Source of the DNA: Acidisoma silvae
Lineage (GTDB): Bacteria; Pseudomonadota; Alphaproteobacteria; Acetobacterales; Acetobacteraceae
Direction of reading: 5' to 3'
Assembly: GCF_020618775.1 (NCBI RefSeq)
Contig: NZ_JAESVB010000002.1
Span: forward strand, 62,001 to 126,000
Length of the DNA: 64,000 nucleotides
Below, in pieces: positions 53,969-63,676 of this stretch (position 1 is its first letter; each line of letters begins with the position of its first letter). The notes beneath the pieces were generated by a model. It did not search any database. It saw nothing but the letters and a program-made list of their open reading frames with translations, and was not told the origin of the DNA. The translations under genes were made by a program, and so were the position numbers.

Positions 53969-54340
53969 TCAGGCGTGGCTGGCGCTCAAGGCCTCGCGCA
54001 GCATCGCGAGCAGATGGCGCGGCAGATAGGGCTTGCCCAAGAAACGATATCCGAGTTCCGGATCCCAGACCCGGGCTATGACGTCAGGGCGGCCGGACGC
54101 GATGATGACGGGCAACTGCGGATAGTGGATACGCGCTTGCGCCGCCACTTCCGCCCCATCGGCCTGGCCGGGCATGTGAAAGTCAGTGACCAAAGCCTCG
54201 ATCGGCTGGGGCTGCTGATCCATCAGCGCGACGGCCTCATCACCGCTCGCCACCTGAATCACCTCGAATCCGCCATCAGCCAGGCTTTCAGCCATGATTT
54301 CGCGGATCAGCGGTTCGTCTTCGACCAGCAGGATAGCCAC
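53969..54340 (-). CDS. Single-domain response regulator (CheY-like receiver)
   Basis: 123 residues from a GTG at 54340 with GGGGATATAGG upstream. Longer readings have no receiver homology. AILLVEDEPLIREIMAESLA carries the acidic pocket, the phosphorylated aspartate is in ALVTDFHMPG, and the conserved lysine is in FLGKPYLPRHLLAMLREAL. No output domain follows, so it should act by protein contact. No kinase gene is adjacent. Similar stand-alone receivers are often paired with hybrid or HWE kinases elsewhere. Confidence 0.9.
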   Translation of the reverse strand: MAILLVEDEPLIREIMAESLADGGFEVIQVASGDEAVALMDQQPQPIEALVTDFHMPGQADGAEVAAQARIHYPQLPVIIASGRPDVIARVWDPELGYRFLGKPYLPRHLLAMLREALSASHA

Positions 54341-54458
54341 CCTATATCCCCAACAGGCAGTTACATTCCGTATATTTGCCCGGTGCTGCGCCTTTACATG
54401 GTCTCCTGGCCACACAAGATCGCGTGGCCGCTGCGCGTGTCGTTGCGATGCAGCATCG

Positions 54459-56249
54459 TCAGGGAGAAAATATCCAGCACACTGACCATGCCGGGAGATT
54501 TTCCTTCTGTGGCAACGCCCCTTCTTGCCATAACGGCTGAGAATCGACGGTAAAATCGCCCGCGACATCCGCCGATGACAGATTGGCGAGCAGCGTCAGA
54601 CGGCCAGCCGGGGTCACCGGCCAAGTCACCTCCACCGCCCCTTTGCCCAGCATCCGTGCTTTTCCGCCATGGCGAATCCCGGCGAGAAGCGGGACCAGCT
54701 TTTCCCGCCGGATAGTCAGAATGCGCCGATACCAGTCCTGCACCGCCGGATCGATCGCATCCCAGCGCAGCTTGGAGGCGATGAAGGTGGTCTCGGCCAG
54801 AGGGTCAGGGATTTTCTCTCGCGTCTCAGGGTCACTGAAAGCCGGGAAGCGGGCGAATTCCTCCCGCCGGCCGTCCCGCACCTTCTCGGCCAGTTCGCCC
54901 TCGAAATCGGCGAAGAACAGGAATGGCGATGTGGCACCCAGTTCCTCGCCCATAAAGAGCATCGGCACCTGCGGCAGCAGCAGATAGACGGCCGAGACCG
55001 CGCGCACGGCTTCGGGCGCTGCAATCTGCGTCAGGCGCTCGCCCATGGCGCGATTGCCGATCTGGTCGTGATTCTGCGCGAAGGCCACGAAAGCGGAGGG
55101 CGGCAGATGGGCACAGGGCTCGCCCCTGGCCTTGCCGCTATAGTCCATCGCTTCGCCCTGAAAGGCGAAGCCTTCCGCCAGCGCCCGGCCGAGCAGGTCC
55201 GGCTGATGCGCGTATGGCGCGTAATAGGCGACATCCTCGCCCGTGGCGGCCACATGCAGGACATGGTGGACGTCGTCATTCCACTGGGCCGAGTAGTCCT
55301 TGGGCGTGCCGCCGGCGTCCCGCATCAGATAGCTGGCGCGGTTATCCTCATTCTCCAGCACCAGATGCAGCGGCCGGTCCGTCACCCGCGCACGCAGCGT
55401 CTCGGCCAGTTCCAGCAGCAGATGCTTGGGACCGTCATCCTGAATGGCATGGACGGCATCGAAGCGCAGCCCGTCGAGATGGAACTCCTCGATCCAGTAA
55501 AGCGCGTTATGGATGAAGAAGTCCCTGACCGGGCGGCTGTCCGCGCCATCGACATTCACGCCCGCGCCCCAGGGGCTTTTATGGCGATCCGTGAAGAATT
55601 GCGGCGCGTAGACGGGCAGGTAATTCCCGTCCGGGCCGAAGTGATTGTAGACGACATCCAGCATGACGCCGATGCCCCGCGCATGCGCGGCATCCACCAG
55701 CGCCTTGAAGTCTTCCGGCCGGCCATAGCTGCTGTCGGGTGCGAAGGGCAGTACGCCGTCATAGCCCCAGTTGCGCTGTCCCGGAAAATCCGCGACCGGC
55801 ATGATTTCGATGACCGTGACGCCAAGATCGGCCAGATGATCGAGCTTGGCGATGGCCGCGCGGAAGCTGCCTTCCGGCGTGAAGGTGCCGATATGCAGCT
55901 CGTAGATGACAGCCTCGGCCCAGGCCCGCCCGCGCCAGCCATGATCCTGCCAGTCATAGGCCTTGGGGTCGACGACTTCGCTCGGGCCATGGACATCCTG
56001 CGGCTGGAAGCGGGAGGCCGGATCCGGCACGCGCAGCCCGTCTTTCACGACATACTGATAAAGCGAACCGGCATGGGCCTCGGGCATCCGCTTCTCATGC
56101 CAACCGCCCTCGCCCGCCACCATCGGCACCGGATCCCGTCCATCCAGAGCAATCGCGACCTGTGCTTCACCGGGCGCCCAGAGACGGAACAGGACAGCAT
56201 CGCCCTGCAAGCTTGCCCCGAAGGGCAAGTCATGGACCCGGCTCGTCAT
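54459..56249 (-). CDS. treZ: Malto-oligosyltrehalose trehalohydrolase
   Basis: 596 residues of the GH13 family. An N-terminal carbohydrate-binding region (VLFRLWAPGEAQVAIALDG) precedes the barrel. GVMLDVVYNHFGPDGNYLP, the nucleophile in DGLRFDAVHAI, the acid in LHLVLENEDN, and AFVAFAQNHDQIGNRAMGER are all present. TreZ releases trehalose from maltooligosyl trehalose made by TreY. No treY is in the window, so it must be elsewhere or absent. It overlaps glgX by four bases (ATGA), linking trehalose release to glycogen debranching. Confidence 0.94.
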   Translation of the reverse strand: MTSRVHDLPFGASLQGDAVLFRLWAPGEAQVAIALDGRDPVPMVAGEGGWHEKRMPEAHAGSLYQYVVKDGLRVPDPASRFQPQDVHGPSEVVDPKAYDWQDHGWRGRAWAEAVIYELHIGTFTPEGSFRAAIAKLDHLADLGVTVIEIMPVADFPGQRNWGYDGVLPFAPDSSYGRPEDFKALVDAAHARGIGVMLDVVYNHFGPDGNYLPVYAPQFFTDRHKSPWGAGVNVDGADSRPVRDFFIHNALYWIEEFHLDGLRFDAVHAIQDDGPKHLLLELAETLRARVTDRPLHLVLENEDNRASYLMRDAGGTPKDYSAQWNDDVHHVLHVAATGEDVAYYAPYAHQPDLLGRALAEGFAFQGEAMDYSGKARGEPCAHLPPSAFVAFAQNHDQIGNRAMGERLTQIAAPEAVRAVSAVYLLLPQVPMLFMGEELGATSPFLFFADFEGELAEKVRDGRREEFARFPAFSDPETREKIPDPLAETTFIASKLRWDAIDPAVQDWYRRILTIRREKLVPLLAGIRHGGKARMLGKGAVEVTWPVTPAGRLTLLANLSSADVAGDFTVDSQPLWQEGALPQKENLPAWSVCWIFSP

Positions 56250-58384
56250 GCGGCATCGACCTCGCTATTGGGATGGCCGAAGGCAAGCACGGAGCGGCCG
56301 GTGACGGTATAGACGTCGCCGGTCTTCGAGACCACGTCTTCGATATCCGGGCGATTGGTATCAACAATCAGCGTCCACTCATCGCCGCCCGCGCATTCCG
56401 GCAGGGTGAAGTTGACGCCATCAGCCGCCGCGTTGAAGACGAGCAGAATGGTGGCGTCGCCGCCGCGCTTGCGAATGCCGCTGGGCTGCGCGCGCCCGTC
56501 GATCAGCATGCCGAAGCAGCGCATGCCTTCGTCACCCCATTGGCCGTCTTCCATCTCCGCGCCTGAGGCATTGATCCAGGTGACGTCCTTGACGCCCAGT
56601 TCCTCGTTGAACACGCCTCTGAGGAAGCGGTTGCGGCGCAGGATGGCGTAATTGTGCCTGAGCGTCGTCAGCTTGCGCACGAAGGCGATAAGCGACTGGC
56701 CCTTCTCCTCGATCTGCCAGTTCAGCCAGCTGATCTCGCTATCCTGGCAATAGGCGTTGTTATTGCCCTGCTGCGTGCGGCCGAATTCGTCACCCGCCAG
56801 CAGCATCGGCGTGCCTTGCGACAGCAGCAGCGTCGTCAGCATATTGCGGATCTGGCGCTCGCGCAGCGCGTTGATTTCCGCGTCATCCGTGGGGCCTTCG
56901 GCGCCGCAATTCCAGGACCGGTTGTCGGAACTGCCGTCGCGACCGTCCTCGCCATTCGCCTCGTTATGTTTCTCATTATAGGTGACGATATCGTTGAGCG
57001 TGAAACCGTCATGGGCGGTGATGAAATTCACCGACGCGAAGGGACGGCGGCCGTCACGGTCATAGATATCGCCGGAAGCGCAAAGGCGCGGCACGATGGC
57101 GGCGGCCGATGCCTCCCCTTTCCAGAAGTCGCGCGAAATATCGCGGAACTTGTCGTTCCACTCGGCCCAGCCGGGCGGAAAGCCGCCGACCTGATAGCCG
57201 CCGGGACCGCAATCCCAGGGCTCCGCGATCAGTTTCACGCTTTGCAGCAGCGGGTCTTGCCCGCAGGCTTTCAGGAAGCCCGACTGCTCATCGAAACCAT
57301 GCGGTTCACGCGCCAGGATGGTGCCGAGGTCGAAGCGGAATCCATCGACATGCGTCTCTCCCGCCCAGTAGCGCAGGCTGTCCGTCACCAGCTGGATAAC
57401 ACGCGGATGGCTGAGATTGACGGTATTACCGGTGCCGGTGTCGTTGATATAGTAACGCTTCTGGTCGGGCAGCAGCCGGTAATAGCTGGCATTGTCGATG
57501 CCCTTGAAGGACAAGGTCGGCCCGAGTTCATTGCCCTCGGCGGTATGGTTGTAGACGACGTCGAGAATGACTTCGAGCCCGGCATCATGCAGGCTCGCCA
57601 CCATTTCTTTGAACTCACGCAGAGACTGTTCGCGCTCGGAGGCATAGCGCGGATCGGGCGCGAAGAAGCCGATGGTGTTGTAGCCCCAATAATTGGTGAG
57701 GCCCTTTTCCAGCAACTGACTGTCGTTGATGAAGCTATGAATGGGCAGCAGTTCCACCGATGTCACGCCCAGGCTGCGGATATAGTCGGTCACGGATTTA
57801 TGGCCGAGACCGGCATAGGTACCACGCTGCTTTTCCGGCACGTCCGGATGCAGCTTGGTGAAGCCCTTGACGTGAGTCTCATACAGAATCGTGTGATCCC
57901 AGGCCACGGGATGGCGATTGGGCTCTCCCTTCCAGTCGAAGCCTGGGTCCACAACCACACATTTCGGCATGAAGGGCGCGCTGTCGCGCTCGTCGAAGGT
58001 TGTGTCGTCTCCGCTTTCCATCTGATAGCCGAAGATCGCCGGATTCCAGGTCAGGTCACCGGTATGGGCGCGGGCGTACGGGTCCAGCAGCAGCTTGTTC
58101 GGATTGAAGCGATGGCCTTCTTCCGGCGCGTAAGGCCCATGCACGCGATAGCCGTAGACCTGGCCCGGCCCGATGCCGCCGATCCAGCCGTGGAAGATCT
58201 GGTCTGTATATTCCGGGAGTTCGATCCGCTCGATCTCCTCGCTGCCGTCGGCGGTGAACAGGCAGACTTCCACTTTGGTGGCATGAGCCGAGAAGAGCGC
58301 GAAATTGACGCCCTCCCCGTCCCAGGTCGCGCCACGGGGATGCGGCAATCCTTCACGAAGGCGCAGGTTCAGACTCTCGGCCAA
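56246..58384 (-). CDS. glgX: Glycogen debranching enzyme (isoamylase-type)
   Basis: 712 residues. The N-terminal domain starts LREGLPHPRGATWDGEGVNF. GH13 motifs are ILDVVYNHTAEGNE, DGFRFDLGTILAREPHG and VNFITAHDGFTLNDIVTYNE, and the later LLLSQGTPMLLAGDEFGRTQ is typical of GlgX/TreX. It hydrolyses alpha-1,6 branches of phosphorylase-trimmed glycogen. The stop overlaps the treZ start, so the two are co-translated. Together with glgCA at 3-5.7 kb this gives glycogen synthesis and partial breakdown in one window. Confidence 0.95.
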   Translation of the reverse strand: MAESLNLRLREGLPHPRGATWDGEGVNFALFSAHATKVEVCLFTADGSEEIERIELPEYTDQIFHGWIGGIGPGQVYGYRVHGPYAPEEGHRFNPNKLLLDPYARAHTGDLTWNPAIFGYQMESGDDTTFDERDSAPFMPKCVVVDPGFDWKGEPNRHPVAWDHTILYETHVKGFTKLHPDVPEKQRGTYAGLGHKSVTDYIRSLGVTSVELLPIHSFINDSQLLEKGLTNYWGYNTIGFFAPDPRYASEREQSLREFKEMVASLHDAGLEVILDVVYNHTAEGNELGPTLSFKGIDNASYYRLLPDQKRYYINDTGTGNTVNLSHPRVIQLVTDSLRYWAGETHVDGFRFDLGTILAREPHGFDEQSGFLKACGQDPLLQSVKLIAEPWDCGPGGYQVGGFPPGWAEWNDKFRDISRDFWKGEASAAAIVPRLCASGDIYDRDGRRPFASVNFITAHDGFTLNDIVTYNEKHNEANGEDGRDGSSDNRSWNCGAEGPTDDAEINALRERQIRNMLTTLLLSQGTPMLLAGDEFGRTQQGNNNAYCQDSEISWLNWQIEEKGQSLIAFVRKLTTLRHNYAILRRNRFLRGVFNEELGVKDVTWINASGAEMEDGQWGDEGMRCFGMLIDGRAQPSGIRKRGGDATILLVFNAAADGVNFTLPECAGGDEWTLIVDTNRPDIEDVVSKTGDVYTVTGRSVLAFGHPNSEVDAA

Positions 58385-58514
58385 GGGGGCGCTCCATCCG
58401 GCGGGTGCAATGACAGGCCGTAGATGGGATGCAAGCGGTCGAAACCAAGGATCAGCGGAAGGCTTAAACTAAAAGTTCCTGAGCCCTCGTCTCGCACTCT
58501 TGCGTCATCGACCG

Positions 58515-59672
58515 TCAGGCCGCCACAGCCCGGCGTGCCGCGCCGAAGATCGACAGCGCCAGCACGCCCACGACCAGCAAGGCGGTGCTGAGCGACGTCG
58601 CGCCCGCGACGAAGCCGATGATGGCGGGGCCGCACAGCATGCCGGCATAGCCGACCGCGCTGATGACGGGGATGGAGATGCTGGCCGGCACGCCAGGCAC
58701 GCGCGCCGCTGCGCTGAACAGCAGCGGCACGATATTGGCGGCACCAATGCCGACCAGGGCAAAGCCCAGAAGAGCCGCCGGTCCCGGCAGCCAAACGGCA
58801 GCGCCCCATCCCGCCGCCGCGATCAAGGCGCTGATGCGCAGCAGGCGCACGGTGCCGAAATGCCGCGTGAGCCAGTCGCCGGACAACCTGCCGCCAGCCA
58901 TGGTGACGGAAAAGGACGCATAGCCGAGCCCGCCATAGGCCGCCGGCAAGCCCTTGCCGTGCAGGAACAACGCGCTCCAGTCGAGCGCAGCGCCTTCACC
59001 CAGAAAGCCCGCGAAACACAGCGCGCCGATCAGAATCACCAGAGGATGCAGCGCCCGGCCGGCGCGGGACGCGCCCGGAACCGGCTCCGCCGCTGGCGCT
59101 TCCTGGCCCGGCAGCAGGCTCGGCAAGCGCCACAGCGCCACGCACAGCACCAGGACTGCGGTCAGCAGCGCGCCGATGCTGACCGCCAGACCGGCGCCGA
59201 GCAGTAGCGTCAGGCCCAGCGAGCCAGCCAGACCGCCAAGGCTGAACATGCCGTGAAAACCGGACATCATCGGCCTGGCGCTGAGCCGCTCCACCTCCAC
59301 GGCCTGGGTGTTCATGGCGGCATCGACGGCGCCGATACCGAAGCCGAAGACGATCAGGGCCGCGGCCAGCAGCGGCGGGTCGGACAGCCAGCCGAGCAGC
59401 GGCATCGCGACCGTCAACAGCAGCGCACCGACCAGCAGCACGCGGCGCGAGCCGTGGCGTCCCAATCCCCAGGATATGACGGGCATGACGGCAACGGCAC
59501 CGACGCCGAGCCCGAGCAGGACCAGGCCGAAGGTCGCCGTGTTCAGGCCTGTCCGCGCCTTGGCATAGGGCACCATCGGCGCCCAGGCGGCATTGGCGAG
59601 GCCGGCCAGAAAAAAGAACAGCCGCGTGGATATCCGCGCGGCTGCAAGCTTCGGTTCCGTCACCTTGTCCAA
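58515..59672 (-). CDS. MFS transporter (YbjJ-like)
   Basis: 385 residues with about 12 hydrophobic segments. The loop between segments 2 and 3 reads WGLGRHGSRRVLL, the MFS-A-like motif. FGIGAVDAAMNTQAVEVERL and MMSGFHGMFSLGGLAGSLGL (segments 4-5) resemble the YbjJ/FucP-type subgroup. The matching second-half loop is AGGRLSGDWLTRHFG. The substrate is unknown. It lies after ftsZ on the same strand but is separated by an intrinsic terminator, so it is probably transcribed on its own. Confidence 0.88.
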   Translation of the reverse strand: MDKVTEPKLAAARISTRLFFFLAGLANAAWAPMVPYAKARTGLNTATFGLVLLGLGVGAVAVMPVISWGLGRHGSRRVLLVGALLLTVAMPLLGWLSDPPLLAAALIVFGFGIGAVDAAMNTQAVEVERLSARPMMSGFHGMFSLGGLAGSLGLTLLLGAGLAVSIGALLTAVLVLCVALWRLPSLLPGQEAPAAEPVPGASRAGRALHPLVILIGALCFAGFLGEGAALDWSALFLHGKGLPAAYGGLGYASFSVTMAGGRLSGDWLTRHFGTVRLLRISALIAAAGWGAAVWLPGPAALLGFALVGIGAANIVPLLFSAAARVPGVPASISIPVISAVGYAGMLCGPAIIGFVAGATSLSTALLVVGVLALSIFGAARRAVAA

Positions 59673-59716
59673 GCGGGTTTCCTTCGGCCGGTCCCGCTCA
59701 AGGCGACGGCATCGTC

Positions 59717-59749
59717 AAAAAGAGCCGCCGCCTCTTGCGAGGCGACGGC
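59717..59749 (-). terminator. Intrinsic terminator of ftsZ
   Basis: Read on the minus strand: an 11-bp stem (GCCGTCGCCTC with GAGGCGGCGGC, one G-T pair), loop GCAA, then TCTTTTT. It lies 11 bp after the ftsZ stop. Confidence 0.85.
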
Positions 59750-59759
59750 GTCTGCATGG

Positions 59760-61319
59760 TCAGGACTGCTGGCGGCGCAGGAAGGCCGGGATTTCCAGCC
59801 CACCCATCTCATCAGCGGCGGCCGGGCGGCTCGGGCGCGCGGCCGGGGCATCCGGGCGCGGCTCGGCGGCGGCAGCCGGTTCCATACGCTCGACCTGGGC
59901 CGGCGCGGCGGAGGCCGCCGGGGCGGACTGCGTCCGCTTGCCGATGGCGCCGGTCACGCGGTTGAACAGGCTGGTGCCGACGGACGGCGACGGAGCCGGG
60001 GCTTCGCTCTGCCGGGAGACCGGCTCGGCGAAGAGGCTGCGGGTGCTGGCCGGGCGCTGCGGCAGGCCGGCCGGGGAGCGCAGAGCCGGGGCGGCGGAGG
60101 GCAGCGGCGCGGCAGGCGTCAGGTTCGGCATCATCCCACCCTGCGGCTGAGCCGCCGGGGTCACGTTCTGCGCCGGGCTCCATTGCGGGGTCGAGGGCGT
60201 GAAGGACGGCGTGAAGCCGACGGCCGGCGGCATGCCGGTGGTGCCGGTCGCCTGCAACGGCATCTCGGCCGGGGCCGAGACCTGGGCCGGCTGGGTGATG
60301 CGGTCGTTGCTGGCGGCGAGTTCCAGCTTCGGGCGGTATTCGATGGCAGCGGAATCGATGCCCGTCGCGACGACGCTGACGCGGATGCGGCCGTTGAGCG
60401 TGCTGTCGATCGCCGAACCGAAGATGATGTTGGCTTCCTCGTCCACTTCCTCACGGATGCGGTTGGCCGCCTGATCGACCTCGAACAGCGTCATGTCGTC
60501 GCCGCCGGTGATGTTGATCAGCAGGCCGCGCGCGCCGGCCATATTGGTGTCTTCCAGCAGCGGGTTGCTGATGGCGGCTTCCGCCGCGCGGACCGAACGG
60601 CCCTCGCCTTCGGCTTCGCCCGTTCCCATCATCGCCTTGCCCATTTCGGACATGACGGTGCGGATATCGGCGAAATCGAGGTTCACGAGGCCCGGAACGA
60701 CCATAAGGTCGGTGACGCCGCGCACGCCCATGTAGAGGACGTTGTCGGCCATCTGGAAGGCTTCCTTCCAGCTGGTGTGCTCATTGGCGATCCGGAACAG
60801 GTTCTGGTTCGGGATGATGATGAGCGTATCGACATATTGCTGTAGCTCGGCGATGCCGGCCTCGGCCGAACGCGCGCGCTTGATGCCTTCGAAGGAGAAG
60901 GGCTTGGTCACGACGCCGACGGTCAGGATGTCATGCTTGCGGGCAAGACGGGCGATGACCGGCGCCGCACCCGTACCGGTGCCACCGCCCATGCCGGCGG
61001 TGATGAAGACCATGTGAACGCCTTCCAGATGGCGCTCGAGGTCCGCTTCCGCTTCCTCAGCCGACAGACGGCCGACTTCCGGCTTGCCGCCGGCGCCATT
61101 GCCCTGGGTGATGGTCGGCCCGAGCTGAATGCGGCGGTCGGCGCGGCTGCGCATGAGCTGCTGCGCATCGGTATTGGCGACGATGAATTCAACGCCCGGA
61201 AGATTGAGCGCGATCATGTTGTCGACGGCATTGGTGCCGCCGCCGCCCACGCCGATGACGCAGATCTTCGGCGTGAAATCGGAGTGGGTCTGCTGCGGAA
61301 CGGTGAGGTTCAGCGTCAT
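59760..61319 (-). CDS. ftsZ: Cell division protein FtsZ
   Basis: 519 residues. The tubulin signature [16 protein letters not shown] is near residues 107-122. [16 protein letters not shown] precedes it, and [20 protein letters not shown] contributes to the T7 region. A Pro/Ala-rich linker (about 340-500) is longer than in E. coli, as usual in alphaproteobacteria. The conserved tail [14 protein letters not shown] binds FtsA and other partners. FtsZ forms the division ring by GTP-driven assembly. It is last in the ddl-ftsQ-ftsA-ftsZ series and is followed by a clear terminator. Confidence 0.97.
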   Translation of the reverse strand: MTLNLTVPQQTHSDFTPKICVIGVGGGGTNAVDNMIALNLPGVEFIVANTDAQQLMRSRADRRIQLGPTITQGNGAGGKPEVGRLSAEEAEADLERHLEGVHMVFITAGMGGGTGTGAAPVIARLARKHDILTVGVVTKPFSFEGIKRARSAEAGIAELQQYVDTLIIIPNQNLFRIANEHTSWKEAFQMADNVLYMGVRGVTDLMVVPGLVNLDFADIRTVMSEMGKAMMGTGEAEGEGRSVRAAEAAISNPLLEDTNMAGARGLLINITGGDDMTLFEVDQAANRIREEVDEEANIIFGSAIDSTLNGRIRVSVVATGIDSAAIEYRPKLELAASNDRITQPAQVSAPAEMPLQATGTTGMPPAVGFTPSFTPSTPQWSPAQNVTPAAQPQGGMMPNLTPAAPLPSAAPALRSPAGLPQRPASTRSLFAEPVSRQSEAPAPSPSVGTSLFNRVTGAIGKRTQSAPAASAAPAQVERMEPAAAAEPRPDAPAARPSRPAAADEMGGLEIPAFLRRQQS

Positions 61320-61419
61320 GGGCGGTCTCCTTGGAAAAACTTGCCCGGCAGAGGTTGTCCGTCCGGCGCGACAGGAATGGAAAGGAACGCGGTGAAAGCA
61401 ACGCGGCCGTGCTGCGGCA

Positions 61420-62715
61420 TCAGACGCGCTCCTTAAGGAAAGAGATCAGGCGTTTGAGCGGACCGCCCACACGCTTCGTCTCGAGGTCGATGTCCTGCAT
61501 CGAACGACCTTCGCCCGAGGCCCAGGCGAGCAGACCCGCGCCGGTGGCGAAAGCGGGACCGGAGGCGGCATCGGGCAGGCCCCGCAATCCGACGGGACGG
61601 CCAAGACGCACCTGCTTGCCCAGGATATGGGCCGCCAGCTCACGGGCACCCGCAAGCTGGCAAGCCCCGCCGGTCAGCACGACGCGTGCTCCGGCGACGC
61701 GGGACAGGCCGGAATTCTCCAGCCGATCCTTCACGATCTCAAAAATCTCTTCCAGGCGCGGGCGGATGATGCTGACCACCATGCTGCGCGGCACCTTGGC
61801 GATCTGATGTTCTTCCTCGCCCACCAGGGGCACGGGCAGCATCTCGCGCTCGTCATCCGGGCTCGCCTGGCAGGATCCGTAGAGCGTCTTCAGCCGCTCG
61901 GCATGGGCGACCGGGGTGGAGAGCAGGCGCGCGATGTCATTGGTGACATGACTGCCGCCGACCAGCGTGCTGGCCGTGTGCAGCAACTGCCCTTCCGCGA
62001 AGACGGCGAAGCTGGTGGAACCGCCGCCCATATCGATGACCGTCGTGCCTAGTTCGCGCTCATCCTCCACCAGCGTCGCGAGACCGGCGGCGAAGGGCGC
62101 GGAGACGATTTCCGCAATCTCCAGATCGCAGCGGTTGAGGCAGGTATGGAGGTTGCGCAGCGCCGAAGAGACGGCGTCGATCACATGCAGCCGCGCCGTC
62201 AGCGTTTCGCAATGCAGGCCGCGCGGGTCTTCGACGCGCATGGTCTCATCAACGGAAAAGGACAGCGGCAGAATATGGATCGTGTCGCGCCCTTCGGATT
62301 CGGCGCGATGCCGGCCTTCCAGCACCACGCTGCGAATCTCGTCCTCGCCGATGACACGGCCGCCCACGGGCCACTGCACATTGAACAGCCGGCTTTCCGG
62401 CTGGCCGCAGCCGAGATTGACGGTGACGGAGCGCAGCCGCGTATCGGCCATATCCTCGGCCTGGCCCACAGCGGCCCGGATGGCGCGCTCGGCCTCGTCC
62501 AGATCGGTAATGGCGCCGTGGCGGATGCCGCGGCCCTTTTGCCAGCCAAAGCCCAGGATGCGGCGAGTGCCGTCCGGCTCCGCCTTGCCGATCATGCAGG
62601 TGATCTTGGTGGAGCCGATATCGAGCGCGCCGAACACGCCCGTGCGCAGCATGCGCGCGCGGGGCGGCAGTTCGCTGGATACCGGCGGCAGAGAGCGGCG
62701 TGCCATGTCGTTCAC
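61420..62715 (-). CDS. ftsA: Cell division protein FtsA
   Basis: 431 residues from a GTG at 62715, chosen because GGGAG lies eight bases upstream. An ATG at 62706 would lose three residues, and an ATG at 62760 would overlap ftsQ. The actin-fold phosphate loops are [16 protein letters not shown] and [18 protein letters not shown], and [20 protein letters not shown] contributes to the adenosine site. The C-terminal amphipathic helix [13 protein letters not shown] should bind the membrane. FtsA anchors FtsZ to the inner membrane. It starts 13 bp after the ftsQ stop. Confidence 0.95.
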   Translation of the reverse strand: MNDMARRSLPPVSSELPPRARMLRTGVFGALDIGSTKITCMIGKAEPDGTRRILGFGWQKGRGIRHGAITDLDEAERAIRAAVGQAEDMADTRLRSVTVNLGCGQPESRLFNVQWPVGGRVIGEDEIRSVVLEGRHRAESEGRDTIHILPLSFSVDETMRVEDPRGLHCETLTARLHVIDAVSSALRNLHTCLNRCDLEIAEIVSAPFAAGLATLVEDERELGTTVIDMGGGSTSFAVFAEGQLLHTASTLVGGSHVTNDIARLLSTPVAHAERLKTLYGSCQASPDDEREMLPVPLVGEEEHQIAKVPRSMVVSIIRPRLEEIFEIVKDRLENSGLSRVAGARVVLTGGACQLAGARELAAHILGKQVRLGRPVGLRGLPDAASGPAFATGAGLLAWASGEGRSMQDIDLETKRVGGPLKRLISFLKERV

Positions 62716-62728
62716 GGACCTCACTCCC

Positions 62729-63676
62729 TCAAGAATGCTTGTTGGTGTTGCCGGCATCATTGCCGGACTTGGACTTGTCCTTGCCCGACGCGCTGGTATC
62801 CGGCGCGGGTTCGGGGCGGACGGTGACGCGGTCAGGCAAGCGCAGGTCGACGACCTTCACCGGTCGGTCGAGCAGTTGCATGCGCGTCTGTAGCGCTTGC
62901 AGGCGGCCGAGTGCGGCATCCTGGTCCTCGCCCGGCAGCATGACGGTGGCGCCGGATTTGAGAACGAGATTCCAGCGTTCCTGACCGACGCGCACGGCGC
63001 CGACGAGACGCGAACGGATGTCGGGATATGGCTTCATCTCGTCGAACAATTCGGTGGTGGCCTCGGGCGCGCCTGGCCCCACGACCAACGGCAGGTCGAG
63101 TTCCTGCGAGGCGCGGCCGACATCCTGCTCGCCCATCGTCTCGCCGTTGCGGTCGATCAGGCGGAAAGTCCCGTGGTCCTGCCAGACGGCATAAGGCGCG
63201 CGCTCGATCAATCGCACGACCAGGGTGTCGGGCAGACGGCGTTCCACCACCGCATCGGCCACCCAGCCGAGCGACAGCAGCCGGCTGCGCGCGTCATTGA
63301 GCGAGAAGCCGAGAATGGGCTGGCCTATCATCACGCCCAGCGCATGGCGCAGCAGCGGCTCGGGCGTATTCTCCCGCCCGTCGATGACGATGTTGCGGAC
63401 ATTGAGGCCCATGACGGAGCCGATGCCGCCCAGAACCGAACGCACGCCGCTCAGCGATCCACCGCTATCCGCACTGCGCAGCATGAGACTGGCCACAAAG
63501 ATGACGACGATGATGCCACCGGCGCCGATGGCCGGCCGCGTCATGCGGCGCAGGCGGCGCATCAGCATGTCGCGCTGGCTGGGACGATCGACGACGCTGG
63601 CGCTGGCCATCATGCGCGCATGGGCCAGACGGCCCTGGTCTTCGACGATGGGGGGGCGTTTGGCTAAGCGCGGCAT
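62729..63676 (-). CDS. ftsQ: Cell division protein FtsQ
   Basis: 315 residues. A cytoplasmic basic N-terminus ([13 protein letters not shown]) precedes one membrane segment ([18 protein letters not shown], about 49-66). The POTRA domain follows ([20 protein letters not shown]), then [20 protein letters not shown] and [20 protein letters not shown]. The C-terminus is Lys/Ser/Asn-rich and probably disordered. FtsQ links cytoplasmic and periplasmic division proteins. Its start overlaps the ddl end by 13 bp, indicating translational coupling. Confidence 0.95.
   Translation of the reverse strand: MPRLAKRPPIVEDQGRLAHARMMASASVVDRPSQRDMLMRRLRRMTRPAIGAGGIIVVIFVASLMLRSADSGGSLSGVRSVLGGIGSVMGLNVRNIVIDGRENTPEPLLRHALGVMIGQPILGFSLNDARSRLLSLGWVADAVVERRLPDTLVVRLIERAPYAVWQDHGTFRLIDRNGETMGEQDVGRASQELDLPLVVGPGAPEATTELFDEMKPYPDIRSRLVGAVRVGQERWNLVLKSGATVMLPGEDQDAALGRLQALQTRMQLLDRPVKVVDLRLPDRVTVRPEPAPDTSASGKDKSKSGNDAGNTNKHS

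Noticed and set aside
54669-56312. 547-codon open frame on the plus strand opposite treZ
   Set aside because: Shadow of a GH13 gene with intact catalytic motifs.
56654-58423. 589-codon open frame on the plus strand opposite glgX
   Set aside because: Shadow frame; GlgX motifs are complete on the minus strand.
59253-60845. 530-codon open frame on the plus strand opposite ftsZ and the MFS gene
   Set aside because: It spans two unrelated real genes and a terminator; no domain.
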